Positions 11,191 to 22,959 of a DNA stretch of 64,000 nt are shown one piece after another. Numbering within the stretch: the stretch's first letter is position 1; each line of letters begins with the position of its first letter. A model generated the notes under the pieces. It saw only the letters and a list, made by a program, of their open reading frames with translations, searched no databases and was not told the origin of the DNA. This stretch comes from Stomorhina lunata (lineage: Eukaryota > Arthropoda > Insecta > Diptera > Rhiniidae). The stretch is taken from contig OW121745.1 of the NCBI GenBank assembly GCA_933228675.1, positions 467,346 through 531,345 of the forward strand. The letters are read 5' to 3'. A program made the position numbers and the translations under genes.

Positions 11191-11551
11191 TGATCTATCG
11201 AACTTTATTAAACCTAACCTTTGGGTCCATGACTTTTCTAGATGATGACGCCACCAAAAAGCTTTTCGTTTTCCGACTCTTAATTTAAAACTCTGCATAC
11301 AATACTAGTATAACCAAATATTGCTAGGAATTACATTTGGTATAAACAAAAGAAAATTAATACACATATCAAGCATTTGTGTGGGCCTCAACTAAGTCAG
11401 TAATCATAACTATATAATTATCAACTAAGTCAGTAATTAGAAACTATATAATTATCAATAAATTCTTACGATATTGAACTTTACTTTTGGAACACCATTG
11501 GTGAAGGGTATCCAAGATTCGGCAAAGCCGAATATTATACTCTTACTGGTT

Positions 11552-11643
11552 ATACTTAAATTCAAGTGTGATCAATTTTGTCCCCTGTTGCAATATTTTG
11601 CATTTTATGACCTCTAGTACTTTGTATAACTGCCCTGGATTTT
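11552..11643. repeat. Tc1-associated terminal fragment
   Basis: Beginning ACTTAAATTCAAGTGTGATC and including TTTTGTCCCCTGTTGCAATAT, this block is repeated at 63459-63545, where it adjoins a Tc1-like transposase relic. It is the right half of the target into which the 2446-11551 Helentron inserted. Confidence 0.5.
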
Positions 11644-12278
11644 GTGCTATAATCGGTCAATCCCGACTATACGATACCCTTCACCACTAAGGTGTTTCTT
11701 TTTCTGTATAAAGACAAATATTAGCTAAATTTTGCCATCATACAAACATTTCCTCCAAACTTATATATTTATTTTCCTTCATTTGGACTGATATGAGAGC
11801 TAACATCGATAAATTGACTCAGAAAGCGGTTCCAAGCCTATTGGCACGCTAATAGGTGGGTCTAAGACAAATATTTCTTTGCGTTGCATACATCAGCACA
11901 AAATTATAATACCCTTTCCATCTATTTGACCATAGCTCCCATACAAACTTTTCTATCAAAACGCACTAAACGAGACAAAAATCACTAAGACGCTCGTATA
12001 TCTAAAGATAATAAATATAAATTTTAGGTTTATTTTTCGCAAACATAATTTTTGTAACAACTGTAATCAATTTGCCAAATTTCGAGATAATCGGTCTACA
12101 TTTGACCCTAGCTCTCATATAAGTCCAAATGACGGAAACAGCTTAAATAAATAAATTTTGAGAAAATGTTTATATGATGGTAAACTTCAGCAAATATTTG
12201 TCTTTATACAGATAAAAGTACACCTTTGACCTTAGTGGTGAAGGCTATCGTATGGTCGGGCTTGACCGACTATAGCAC
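11644..12278. mobile_element. Foldback/MITE element with long terminal inverted repeats
   Basis: The left end GTGCTATAATCGGTCAATCC, continuing through CCCGACTATACGATACCCTT and CACCACTAAGGTG, is mirrored by the right end (GGTGAAGGCTATCGTATGGT, CGGGCTTGACCGACTATAGC). The mirror extends inward past TGTATAAAGACAAATATTAG and its complement near 12200, so each arm is at least ~110 bp. No ORF. No clear target duplication was found. Confidence 0.6.
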
Positions 12279-12284
12279 TTTCTT

Positions 12285-13460
12285 AATTGTTAGGTTTATT
12301 ACATTGTGTGGTTCCGTGTAATTCCCCGCCTATAACACAAACAGGGAGTAATTTGCAGTAAGTCCTAGAGTTTCCAAATTCCTGGCAAATTTGAACACTG
12401 AATTGGGCTTTATCTCTTATATGGATCCTCAACTATTATTTTACGATGCAGTAGGTACTTTAAACTGTAAATAGGATGTGGTTCATTTTTCTTCAATTTA
12501 ATATCACCTGGTTCTAGTTATACTCGAAACATAGGTAAGGGGATAATTTCTGTATTTCTAATGTTGGTCACATGTTTTACTTTAAACCCACTTTTTGTAA
12601 GCATTATTTTATTTCGACAGATTTGACGCACGAGTCGATGCCGTTAATGACTACCTGTAGACCTTTGCTGCAGGTCATTTTCATTATTAACCTGAATTTT
12701 TGTTTCACTTATGTTGCCGCGCTTGTACGGAACAATATAAAAAGCTTTTTCACCGATTAAGGAAACTAAATTTCTAATTAAATTATTTGAGTTTTGCTCT
12801 CTCAAATAAAAAGGTGGGTGTTTGGACGACTTGACTTCTTGAGAGGTCTCCTCTGAATTCTCTTGAAGAATATCAAAGCGGTTTTGGGAGTTTATCCCAT
12901 TTGTTTCATATTCTTTGGATAATTTTGGCATATATGTTACTTTAGAGGACTTAGGACTACGTCCCCGTTTTAAAATCATTATATACCTATCGATTCCCAT
13001 TTGGATTTGTGGTTTTATTTCGGTTGGGGGACTGGCACTTTTTGGTATGGCTCCCGTTTTAGGGTTAATTGTATTTGTACTTACTGTGGTAGGTTTTAGT
13101 ACTAGGGATGATAACTTGAGCATGCTTTCATGCATATTATTGTTATTGGTTGTCATCGTATTTTCTTTTGATGTACTGTCCACTCTTGTCAAAAGAGTAC
13201 GGGAACAAGAAGAAGCACGACTGGTTGATTTGGCGGTTAGATACTTACTATCATCAGTTTTTTTTTGTTTATTTTTTTGTAACTCACTCTCTGTGACGTT
13301 CACTGTAAGATACGCATTTCTCTCATTTAAACTTAATCTTCGCTCACTGATATTATTGTTTGAAAAGCTCATTAACAGATTTCTCTTTTATTTATATCAC
13401 TTTTTTGTTTCAGAATTGTTTTGCTTAAATACATCTGAATGTTTAAAAAAATTGTATTTA
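12285..13460 (-). pseudogene. I-type LINE ORF1 relic (gag-like)
   Basis: A minus-strand frame starting at the ATG at 13372 runs 242 codons with an N-terminal low-complexity half. It then carries an ORF1-like block: RFDIL near residue 168, PPFYLREQNSNNLI near 185-198 and KAFYIVPYKRGNI near 208-220. This pattern is typical of insect I-clade ORF1 proteins. A frameshift near 12655 leads into a frame containing KSGFKVKHVTNIRNTE and then degenerate CCHC-like knuckles at ~12300-12400. ORF2 is absent because the copy is cut at ~12285. The plus-strand hydrophobic ORF over the same interval is its shadow. Confidence 0.6.
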
Positions 13461-13477
13461 TAAGATTTGAACATAAA

Positions 13478-15262
13478 AAGACCAATAGGTGAAAGGGTAT
13501 TATTTGTCGCAGACCCCACAAAATTTGTACCGATCGACTCAGAGCAGGATAATCGATTAAGCAATGTCCGTCTCTCATTCGGTCTGTCTGTTGACATAAA
13601 TTTTATATAAGATTCTATGAAATTTTCCTACGCAGCACGCTATTAAATTTTATCAAAATCGGTTGAAAAACACCAAAGATATCGACAAAATGCTAAAATT
13701 TATGTGCGACATATAAAATTTTCATTGAGAAGTACATTTCAAAAGGAAAAGAAAAACCATATTATAGGAAATCCTCCCGCGAATTACGAATTAAATCTGA
13801 TATATTTCATCAAAATCGGCTCATAAATACCTGAAATATCGCCAAAACACTACATTTAATGTTCGCCATTTATTGAAAAATACAATTGAAAAATAAGAAA
13901 AACCATTTTCCTGGTTTATGTGACCACATATATTATATATCAAACTTTAGGAAATTCTTCCGCAAAGCATGAATATTGGTCAATAAACACCTAAGATATG
14001 GTTAAAACAGTAAATGTATGTATTGCAAATTGCCATATTTAAAATTTTGAGAAAACGTTATTTGTTTTTCTTTTGCAATTGCTCTGGTGTATTGAGGAAG
14101 TACGTCTTAAAACTAAATATATAATGTAATTCATGTAGGTGTATTTCCCAGGAGCTTTACAAACCTGATTTAAGCAGACGCACAGTCGAGTAGAACATGC
14201 TAGGTGGACAAAATTATTTTATGTTATGTAAAGATGATTATACATAGTGGTAGTCATATTGAGTTATTATTGACAGTTTTTGGTTAATTTTGTGTGTTTT
14301 AATTAGATAAATATATGTATTTCAAAAACTAAAATATATGCATATACTGAAATCCTTTTTAATTGATGGTGAAATATTTACAAGTCAAGGTTAAAATAGT
14401 TGCCTAACTTTATTACTATCATCGAAGTCTTGTGATGAGTTATAGTCATATATACGCTATTTTTTTTTCATTATTCGTGTATTTTAACCACTTCTCAAAA
14501 AAGGCTACCCTTGAAATAGAGTGTTCTGAAAAAAAAAATAAAAAAAATATGTTCTACTGAAGTGTGCTAAAAAATATATATATTTTTACGAACAATAAAG
14601 CTATTTCTGAGTAATGTCAAAAAACTAGCCCGGACAGAGGTGAATTTCTGCATATTCTGAAATGTTTCTTATAAAAAAATATACGCTAAAATATATAGGA
14701 TATGTAAAATAATGCTAAAAATTTAACTTAATAGATTTTGATAAAAAAAAAAATACATTAAAAAATAGTACTTACCCTCATTATTAATATCCATCACAAA
14801 AAAATTGAAAATATTACACAATGCTACTACAATTTGCTACTAAGTCACGAAATTCAAACTGAGTGTTTGAAAATTTCGTATTAAAAATATGACTCCTGAC
14901 CGATTTAACTCATCTTTTCCGAGTTTAACAAACAACCTTTTCTCGGAATTCGTTTTGCAAAAAAAAAAAAAAATGGAAATTATAACATGAATTTTGTCCA
15001 TCTAGCATGTTCTACGCAACACACTGTGAGATGGAGATATTTTATACTCGTATATCTTACATCAGTGGTCTGACTTTTAAACATTGTAAAGGAAATATAT
15101 TAATGTATAACGGGCCTGTATAATTCCATATCAGCTTTCAGAAAATCTTCCTACTCAGCACGTTATTAAATTTTATAAAAATCGGTCCACAAACTCCTGG
15201 AATATCTCCAAAACCCTACAGTCGATGTACTACAAATTGCCGAATTTTAAATTTATTTTTTT
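13478..15262 (+). mobile_element. Helentron-like fragment interrupted by a mariner-type MITE
   Basis: Begins with CCAATAGGTGAAAGGGTATT, GATCGACTCAGAG and a short GTCY stretch, then the CAAAATCGGT...GATATCG repeats shared with the other Helentrons. It is split by the element at 14193-15012. The right part (15013-15262) still shows CAGCACGTTATTAAATTTTA and AAAATCGGTCC. No 3' hairpin end is present, so the copy is truncated. Confidence 0.55.
14193..15012. mobile_element. Non-autonomous Tc1/mariner-type element (820 bp)
   Basis: Terminal inverted repeats begin GAACATGCTAGGTGGACAAA and, on the other strand, GAACATGCTAGATGGACAAA, and are bounded by TA dinucleotides (14191-14192 and 15013-15014). 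A TA duplication with this layout fits Tc1/mariner. There is no transposase frame; the interior is AT-rich. Confidence 0.65.
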
Positions 15263-15610
15263 TTACTTCTTATCATTACAATAGATTACATATTGATGGA
15301 TATGGGCAAATCCGAAAAACATTAAACCAAGGACAACATTTTAAAACTGTCAAAATCACGTATTTGTACTTATGGAAAAATTTACCATGTATTGATCCTT
15401 TAGAATATATAATGGATACAATTTTTAATTGCTCTCTTCGTGAATGGAAGGTCTTTAATTGCACCCATCTCGAATTTTTATAAATTTTTTAAAATAATAG
15501 GATGGAGCGATAAAAATAACGTCAAATAAAAAAGAGCTCAAAGTGTGTAGCGTCCGTCACAGAAATAAGAGTTTTTTTCAATATTTATTTTTAATTTAAT
15601 TTATTTTTTT
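15263..15610. other. Unassigned AT-rich stretch
   Basis: After the Helentron fragment ends in a T-run, 15264-15480 is unique-looking sequence with only short, stop-broken frames. I recognise no gene or repeat except the left copy of a 23-bp direct repeat at 15540-15562. Confidence 0.3.
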
Positions 15611-15769
15611 TCAAGTGGGTCTGGCCAGGGATCGAACTTGGGACCTCTGGTATTCTAGGCGGTTGACTAACCTGCTATACCCCGGCGGTTCACAAAAAAA
15701 TATTTTTATATGTTTATAAAGCATTTTACGGAATAATATGTATAGGAAAGTGTGTAGCGTCCGTCACAG
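15540..15769. repeat. 23-bp direct repeats flanking a SINE head
   Basis: AAAGTGTGTAGCGTCCGTCA plus CAG occurs at 15540-15562 and again at 15747-15769, 207 bp apart, with the reverse-oriented SINE head between them. It is long for an ordinary target duplication and does not abut the SINE ends. Confidence 0.5.
15611..15693 (-). repeat. tRNA-derived SINE head
   Basis: On the minus strand it reads GTGAACCGCCGGGGTATAGC, an A-box-like GGTTAGTCAACCG, and a B-box-like GGTCCCAAGTTCGATCC, then CCAGACCCACTTG and an A-rich tail. The same head occurs at 30768. The sequence is a tRNA-like pol III promoter region, but I do not take it for a functional tRNA gene because no complete cloverleaf was seen. Only the head and tail are present here. 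Confidence 0.7.
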
Positions 15770-16440
15770 TATATATTTTTTACAAAATGATATTTATAAA
15801 TACAATTTTGTTTTTGATTTTTGGGACAGCAGCATTCTTCCGATGAAAAATAAGATGTAAAAAATGTAAAACTTTAAATGTATGTATATAGCCGTTTTGT
15901 GAAATATCAAATTGTGACCAAAAATTGCATTTTAACCGCGAACATGAAAGAAGGACATTCTAAGGCTATTATTAACAAAGGCTAGATCCAAATCGGTCCG
16001 CTTAAAGTTTTAGATAACTAACCAAGAACTTTTTTTATATCGATTATACGTAGTTAATGAATTTAATTATACATAAAGAAGGAACAATATTTATCAAATA
16101 TTATTGAAAAAAAGTACCAATTATTTGAAAAAAAAAGTACCAAAAACTTATTTTATTTTTCTTCAATGTGAATCGACTCGTCTCACACTGATTCGCCCCA
16201 TAGAAAAAACTCATTTTTTTAATTTTGCGAATTTATTAACAGTATGCACACCATATTAAAGCTGACATATTCAGCATTCCAGATATGGTCGCCTTTTTTA
16301 ATCCGATCGGTCTACTTCAAATAAAACGCCGCTAAATTTAAAGTATTTTTAAAATTTTGTAGGAAAACATAATGGTTAATAATGCGACGTAAAAATATTT
16401 ACAATAAATTTAAATTTCTTTCATGAACATTTAAAATTGT
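15770..16440. other. No gene recognised; short GTACC-family piece inside
   Basis: AT-rich sequence with no usable frame. Around 16105-16190 two AAAAAGTACC cores and a GTGAATCGACTCGTC phrase link it to the GTACC array family. The left end of the Harbinger element that follows was not located. Confidence 0.3.
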
Positions 16441-17341
16441 AGTCTTTTTTAGGTTTATACAGAATTATCGCATTAATGAGGAAGCCAAGACTTCCAGTAT
16501 CTTCCGTCAGAAATTAAGCTTGCTGCCACATTGAGATTCTTGGCAGAAGGCGGATTTCAAAGGGGAGTTGGGAAGGATAGTGATGTAGCTTTGGCCCGAA
16601 GTACCACTTGCAAAGTTTTCAATCGCGTTCTTATAATTTTTTATTATTATTTTTTATTATTATATGTGCCAAATGGATCAAATTGACCATGGCAGAAAAC
16701 GAACAGAATTTGTTGAAGCGTAATTTTTTACAAAAGTTTGGCATACCTGTTGTAATAGGGTGTGTTGATGGCACGCACGTCGAAATAACCAAGCCACACA
16801 AAGATGGAAACCTGTTTTACAACCGTAAGGGTTGCTATAGTATAAACAATATGATTGTAAGTATTATAAAATTAGAATCAAGAGCTTTTCTTCACAACCT
16901 TTTGGTCTTAGATTTGCGAATACAACATGGTCATAAATGCGGTAGATGCTCGACGCCCCGGGTCTAGTCACGATTCCTTAATATGGAGCGTTAGTAAAGC
17001 TCGTAGTTATTTTTCCCGTTCTTATGACAACGGTTAAAGGGGAAACTGGCTCTTGGGTGATGCAGGCTACGCTCTTCAGCCTTTTTTATTAACTCCATAC
17101 AATGATCCTCAGTGTAACACACCTCAACACAAATTTAACGAAAAACATGCAGCTGCCCGAAACGTGGTTGAAAGAACTATTGGCGTGTTGAAAAGACGCT
17201 TCCGATGTCTTGCACACATCCTTCCATACCAGCCATTAAAAACAATTCGTATAATAAATGTACGCTGTGCACTGCAGATTTTATAATATACAGGATGTGG
17301 ATGAAATAAATGCCAATCAAGATGATGATAATGATTGGGAT

Positions 17342-18395
17342 TAGGGTTGCCAGACACAAATCCTGAAAAAGCTGGACATAAGGAAAAAAAAGCTTGACAA
17401 CCCAAATATTAGCTGAACATTAAAAATAAAAAACTTGCTTTAATAATTTGCTTCGATGAATTTTGAAATCTTTGATAAACCGAATTGCGAATACCGTAAT
17501 TAACCGCAGCGATATCGAGAGAAAATTAAATCGTCCGAGATCTGAAACAATTTTCAACAAAAAACAGTTGTTACTCGCGCTTGTAGATGACATTAATATC
17601 ATGGGACGCACATTGCGCGATTCGGAATCTAATAAAATGGGTCAATGAATCAAAACAAAACTGTTGGTTTCTACAAGCAGGCAATCCTCAAGAATTGGAC
17701 CACTTATACTGCCCGTGTTATTATATGGTGTTGAATCATAGGCACCTGCTTAGACAGAGGAAGCTATTCTTGGAGTTTTTGAGAGGAAGATTTTACGAAA
17801 AATTTTGGACCAGTTCGCATCAACAACTAATATCGACATTAAATGAACAACTCATTGTTCATTTAATGTCGACATAGTAAAACGCATCAAACAGCACCGG
17901 CTGCGTAGCTGGGACATGTTGTGCAAATGTATGAAAATTTCCCAGCAACAAAAGTATTCGAAAACGATCCAGAATGAAGTCGTAAAAGAGGACGTCCGAA
18001 AATTCGGTGGAAAGGCCAAGTAGAGGGAAATCTTTCAAAGCTTGACCTACGAATTGGAGAATATACATATATATGTTTGAAGCGCATGGAATACTAAAAT
18101 ATGCTCGGCCTTTGATATAGGCCATTTAAGTAAAATAAGTGCAATGGGGAAATTTGATAAAGGGTAATTTTATTACAAAATTAACTTGATCAAGCAATCA
18201 AAGAATAAACCACTAACGTAAAAAAGAAAAAAATATACTTTTGCAAGTTTTAAAAAATAGTTTTTCTTTAAAAATATTAAAGAAAAAATTCAATTCTTAA
18301 CCTTTCAGCTGGACAAATTTAATTTTAGCTTGACACTGGACAAGCACTAAAAAAGCTGGACAATCCAGTCGAATCCAGCCTGACTGGCAACCCTA
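17342..18395. mobile_element. Non-autonomous hAT element with 8-bp TSD
   Basis: Terminal inverted repeats TAGGGTTGCCAG/CTGGCAACCCTA are flanked by the exact 8-bp duplication ATTGGGAT (17334-17341 and 18396-18403), diagnostic for hAT. Subterminal motifs AGCTGGACA (17370, 18307, 18354) and AGCTTGACA (17391, 18327) recur near both ends, as expected for transposase-binding sites. It has no hAT transposase; the interior holds a LINE fragment. It lies in the tail of the Harbinger transposase. Confidence 0.9.
17463..18120 (+). pseudogene. LINE reverse-transcriptase fragment inside the hAT element (RTE-like)
   Basis: One frame (17463-17648) ends in LALVDDINIMGRTLRDSES, the RT catalytic box in the style of insect RTE-like LINEs (usual form YADDIDIIGRT). 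A shifted frame near 17885-18040 gives RLRSWDMLC/HVVQMYENFPATKVFEND and then KRGRP-IRWKGQVE, the C-terminal tail of the same family. Frameshifts, a stop and deletions break it. It looks like captured or inserted cargo. Confidence 0.6.
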
Positions 18396-18704
18396 ATTGG
18401 GATGAATTGTTAAATGATGCTATGGCCACTTCAATTAGGGATGATATCGCCAATGCTCTTTAACTTTTTGACACTCTTTTAGTATTTATTTATATAATAA
18501 TAAAACTTAAACTGTATTCTATAAATAAAAATTTTGTATTTGTTATAAATATTTGTGTAATAATTCACAAAGGAACCTTAAATCTAAGTGAATAATAATA
18601 AATTAAAACACTTTCAGTGTACTTTAAGGCTAAATAATTAAAAGAGATCAAAAATTAATTTCATATTCTTAAAGAATCAATAGATTTTGTACAAAACAAT
18701 CAAC

Positions 18705-19505
18705 TTATCTTTTAATTGAACATTCATTTTGATTTACATTTCCCTCTTGGATTTTGATTTTCAATTCTTCCAGCTCTAATTTTATTTTTTTTTTTATTTG
18801 TAGTTCCTCCTCTCTGAGCTTCTCCATTCGAAAATGATACCTTTTCCTTTCTACGCATTGATCGCGAACAATTTTTTTATTTCATTCAACTCATAGTTAG
18901 TGTTCTTCAGTTGACGTTTTAAATCTTTTGCGCATTCAATAAATTCTATATTCTCACTGTTTTCTTTAAGTTGTTGTGCAATTGACACTACCGCGTCGGT
19001 TTGGGATTTCATGAAATCTTTCATGTCATGATTCCAACTATTCTCCCTACGAATTGCTCCTGCAGGCCTCTTTATTTTTTGTCAGGTCGCCATCGTCTAT
19101 AAGTAATTCGGCAATTTCACCCTCGATCTCTTGATCACCGAAGTCCAAAGAGTTTTCAACGCCTTCAACAACAGTAAAAATTCCACACAGCTGTCCAACA
19201 GCTTCTTCCATTTTTGTTAACACATATTTATTAAAAGGACCGCCACCAGTTGCTCTGGACTCTGTACTATTATGTGCAATTTTTTTCTAACTAAAGCCTT
19301 ATAATCCATCCAAACCTGTTCAAATATCAATATCAAAAAATAAGTAATGTGTGCTAATGAAAAATTGTACTTGCCTTTTTCCAACCAGAAGTGTCCTTTG
19401 TTGGAGGACCATTACTATTTAATTCGGTTCTAAGGTTTTTCCACAACTCTTCTGCCTTTACGCGGTCTCCTTTTATAAAGCCTTTTGCCAAATCTTCGTG
19501 ACTTT
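18705..19505 (-). pseudogene. Harbinger Myb/SANT-like (zeste-type) DNA-binding partner
   Basis: Read on the minus strand, exon sequence from ~19505 gives HEDLAKGFIKGDRVKAEELW, then SNGPPTKDTSGWKK. After an intron (about 19318-19375) it gives VWMDYKALVRKK and RATGGGPFNKYVLTKMEEAV. This matches the Myb_DNA-bind_5 pattern (GPP..DGWKKVW.DWK, then ATGGGP). The C-terminal half is acidic then Lys/Glu-rich and coiled-coil-like, ending at a stop at 18705-18707. Frameshifts occur near 19275, 19075 and 18880. The intron begins GC and ends AG on the coding strand. In PIF/Harbinger elements this protein helps the transposase enter the nucleus and bind termini. The 5' exon lies beyond the Helentron insertion. 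Confidence 0.7.
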
Positions 19506-21532
19506 TATTTTATAATTATACCCTTCACCAATAGGTGAAAGGGTATTATAAGTTTGTGATTCCGTTTGTAACATTTTTATTAGTGATCGTAGACCCCACA
19601 AAATTTATACCGATCGACTCAGAATCGAGGAGAATCGATTAAGCGATGTCCGTCTGTCTGTCTGTTGAAATCAAGTTTTTGAAGCCCCTGGAGGATGGAC
19701 CTACATAAATTATATACCAGATTTTAGGAAATTCTCCCGCAATGAACGCTATTAAATTTCATCAAATCGGTTTATAACCACCCGAAATATCGAAAAAACA
19801 CCAAAAATTAGACGAAAATTTTAAAATTTTTGATTGAAAAACACTTTTAAATAACAAAAGAAAAAAGATACTCATGGTGTACAAGTGATAATATATTATA
19901 TTTCAGATTGTAGGAAATGGTTCCCCAAAGCACTCTGTAAAATTTTATCAAAATCGGTCCATAAGCAACTGAGCGTTATTTGTGGGAGAATTTCCTAAAA
20001 GCTTATATATAAAATCCACAAATCTGATTATGAATACCATTCGAATTGTAAAGATCGACTCAGAATCGGCAGGAGAATGGATTTCACGACGTCCGTCCGT
20101 CTGTTTGTCCGTCAGTTCGTCTACCCGGCTGTCGGTCTACCTGTCTGTCCTTTTTTCTGTTGTAGTCAAGTTTTTGGAGCTCCTGTTTTGTCGATATCTC
20201 AGATGTTTATTTTGATGAAATTTAATAGCGTACTTCGCAGGAATTACCTAAATTATGATGCATTCGGTAATTTGTGGTAGATATAATATAGTGTTTAAGC
20301 GATATTTCAGGTATTTTGATCGACAACGATGAAATTCAGGGTGGGACGATATCCTAAAATTTTGTATAAAATGCATATCGGTATACCTTCCAGGAGCTCC
20401 ACAAATCTGATTTTAGCAGACAGACATACTAAATTTATCTTAATTTTGTGTCTGACTTTTGAACATTATGATAACATTTGAGAATGTATTATATATCAAA
20501 TTATAGGTAATCTTCCTAGGAAGTACAAAAATGCAACTGAGTACATGATATCTGTTCAAAACCTACATATGTATGTATGTATCTCACATATCAACGAAAA
20601 TTTAAATTTTTTAATTGCAATTGGGAGAAATCTGTTCAAGTTTGACAATTGCTCCCGTATAAGTCAATCTTTTAGTAACTAATAAATGACAAATTATAAT
20701 TATCTTTATACTAAAATAAACCTAAATAAGCCTAAAATAACATTCTAGAGGGACAACATTTGACAAAAGTATTTCTGATCTCTTGAAAAAGTTCGGTATA
20801 AAAAATGGGCTAGCTCGGTTCACATTTAGGGAATCACTTTAATGCTGATAAATTAAATCACATTATAATTGCACAAAGAACTAGAGCAAAACTTTCCACA
20901 CATCCATCGGACAGATCGAAAAAACAATACATCCCAAATATCTGTGGAGTTTTGACATAACATCTTCTCTCGAAATATGACAATTTTCCAAGATTTTTAT
21001 AGTAAATATGGAATTTTAATGCCCGTCTTTTGGTCTAATCCCCGTATTTCTACGACCTTTGGATCGGAAGATATGTAGTCGACTAATCGACCTCTTTCAG
21101 ATTTTTCCCCAATTTCAATTTGACAAAACGACTTCTTTCAGAGAATTAAGATTAATTTGAAAATTCATACAAAAAAACTGGCAAAAATAGTTTGACAAAA
21201 CAGCTTGTCTTCATTTAGTTTCAGCAATTTTTACTAAATTATTTTGGACAAAACAGCTTCTTTCGAAAGAAGACGTTTCGTGAAAAGCAAATTTTGAAAA
21301 ATTACCGCTTGTCTCAAACAAGTTGATGTTTTGATCAATTGGTCGCCAGGATTACTTGCGACAAAACGTCTTGTATCAAAAGAAGTTAGTTTCAAAAAAC
21401 GAAAGTCTTACAAATTTTAAGTCTTATCTCAACACAAGTGTTTTTAGAAAAACGAAAAAGAAAAAAAGAAGCTATTTATTTAAGAATAAATTAAAACTCG
21501 TGTAAATTGATCAAAGACAAAAAAGTAAAACT

Positions 21533-22365
21533 ATGGCCGATTTTGAAGCAGGTAATGAGGCTAACAGCCTTGAAAATGTCGAAAGTGATGAAGACGTTTT
21601 TTACGAAACCGATTTTGATGATTCTGATTATATTCCATCAGAAGGTTCGTATCTGGATACAACATCGGAGAGCGTTAGAGATATGGCTGCTTTATTAGAA
21701 TCTAATCTTAGCCAGTCAGACTTGCCACAATCTAGCAAAAAAACAACGTATCGATATACCTACAACATCAAAGGCCTTGAATAAATTAAACAAAAATTTA
21801 GGAAAAGAATAAAAAAGTATACAAAAAGATATTTGATCCAATAGGACAGTGTAAGAAAATGTGTCACAACAAAATTAATGCTCAGCAGCAAGAAGAGATA
21901 TTTAAAGAATACTGGAATCTGGGTGATTATAATAAGCGTCGTCATTACATTTCGAACATAATTGAGATCCAAACGAAGAAAACCGAGACTTTAGTGAAAG
22001 CATCCAATCCCCGGAATCGGCAATATGTTTATTTGTACCATTTTGAGATGTGCGGACAGAAAAATCGCGTGTGCAAAAGATGCTTCTTAAAAATATTTGG
22101 GGAAACGGATTCGAGCATCAAAACCATAAAAGGGTATAAAATAAATCAATTATTTGGTGCGCTCATACCGGATGACCAACGTGGCCGACACGAGCCACAC
22201 CACAAGCTGCCGATGCAAAAGTATAATGAAGTAATTTAACACATCAATACCCAGGTGAAAAATTCGAGTGGAAAGAGGTTCGTTGGATTCGATACGAGAA
22301 AAACAAACTTGGAATTCTACAGTACAAGACATCACTATACCCAGAAGAAGATTTTTAGCAGCTAT
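21533..22365 (+). pseudogene. Transposase N-terminal part of the ATAT-TSD element
   Basis: The first frame (21533-21784, ATG at 21533) encodes 83 aa, acidic, starting MADFEAGNEANSLENVESDE. After a break near 21785 a second frame (21859-22239, open a little upstream) gives GQCKKMCHNKI, a Cys/Lys motif, then IFKEYWNLGDYNKRRHYI, VCKRCFLKIFGETD and DDQRGRHEPHHK. One in-frame TAA at 22237-22239 precedes HINTQV and HHYTQKK, after which the gypsy element cuts in. This series (Cys-rich motif, IF..YW.LGD, VCK.cFLK, RG+H....K, HI...HY) is widespread in insect DNA transposons. The catalytic middle is absent. I cannot name the superfamily with certainty. Confidence 0.55.
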
Positions 22366-22795
22366 TGTAGCATGACTCAAGTTCATCATTACCAACAAGA
22401 ACATTTCTGGCTAATTTTAAATAAAAGAATATCATGTTACCATTCAACGATCAACACACTTAATGACTATTGCTGCTACAGCATATTAAACTGAAAACAC
22501 ACAGTCAAACTGTTACTGTATCAATTGTTCAACAGACAACTCTTTTGGTGTTGTACAACTGATCGTTGTAATATATATTACAAATCTAGCCATGAGTGTT
22601 CTGTCTGTCGCTACACTACCCACTGTATATAGAATTGCTAAATAAGCAATTATTTACTATAAATTTCGATGATTATTTTCAATAAAGAAAATTCTTTGCT
22701 TAAATACTTGTAGTGCTACTAGTTAGCACCATATCTGCAAAGAATTACCATAAATAAAATTATATATATTTATTTTGAACCTAAACCAATCTACA
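22366..22795 (+). repeat. Gypsy 5' LTR
   Basis: 430 bp, TGTAGCATGACTC...CCAATCTACA. Differs from the 3' LTR at two sites (CAACGATCAAC against CAACGATTAAC, and CAACAGACAAC against CAACAGTCAAC). Confidence 0.93.
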
Positions 22796-22812
22796 TGGCG
22801 ATCCTGCCAGTT
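22796..22812 (+). other. Gypsy primer-binding site
   Basis: TGGCGATCCTGCCAGTT starts directly at the 5' LTR edge, with the TGG complementary to tRNA CCA. I could not assign the tRNA from memory. Confidence 0.7.
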
Positions 22813-22959
22813 TTGGAGTGCTAAATTATATGCACCCAAAACTAAACTAAACAGGACAATTAAGGAGTGCTGCGCATATAGCACCCTTAAAAATTATTTT
22901 CTGTTCCTGACGGACAGCAGAGTTTCCGTCAGAGGAGGATACCGCCTGGCCAAAAGGCA

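Larger units (their letters stand above)
2446..11551 (+). mobile_element. Helentron-like (DINE-1/mini-me type) element, split by a BEL retrotransposon
   Basis: The 5' end starts at the subterminal palindrome CACCAATAGGTG; the usual preceding ACCCTT is missing. It continues through GATCGACTCAGAATCG and the GTCTGTCYGTCC block at 2562-2590. The 3' end at 11505-11551 has GGTGAAGGGTATCCAAGATT, then the hairpin TTCGGCAAAGCCGAA, then ACTCTTACTGGTT. A shared subterminal inverted repeat with a 3' hairpin and T-T insertion is typical of Helentrons. There is no Rep/helicase ORF, so it is non-autonomous. The BEL element at 4354-11190 interrupts it. An empty version of this insertion site is present near 63458. 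Confidence 0.7.
16461..18463 (+). pseudogene. Harbinger transposase (DDE_Tnp_4), broken
   Basis: The N-terminal part reads through EIKLAATLRFLAEGG and then a TTA-microsatellite. Next is VIGCVDGTHVEI, with the first Asp at 16766-16768. A GT-AG intron at 16857-16911 restores the frame to INAVDARRPGSSHDS, with the second Asp at 16972-16974. GNWLLGDAGY follows, then NVVERTIGVLKRRFRC with the catalytic Glu at 17170-17172. A TAA at 17035-17037 breaks the second exon and a +1 shift lies near 17285. The hAT insertion splits the C-terminal tail, which resumes at 18397 and stops at 18461-18463. All three catalytic acidic residues remain, but the gene cannot make a whole protein. Confidence 0.8.

Noticed and set aside
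12915..13463. 182-codon plus-strand frame, strongly hydrophobic
   Set aside because: It is antisense to the I-type LINE ORF1, whose protein motifs are recognisable; hydrophobicity comes from the complement of Lys/Asn-rich codons.
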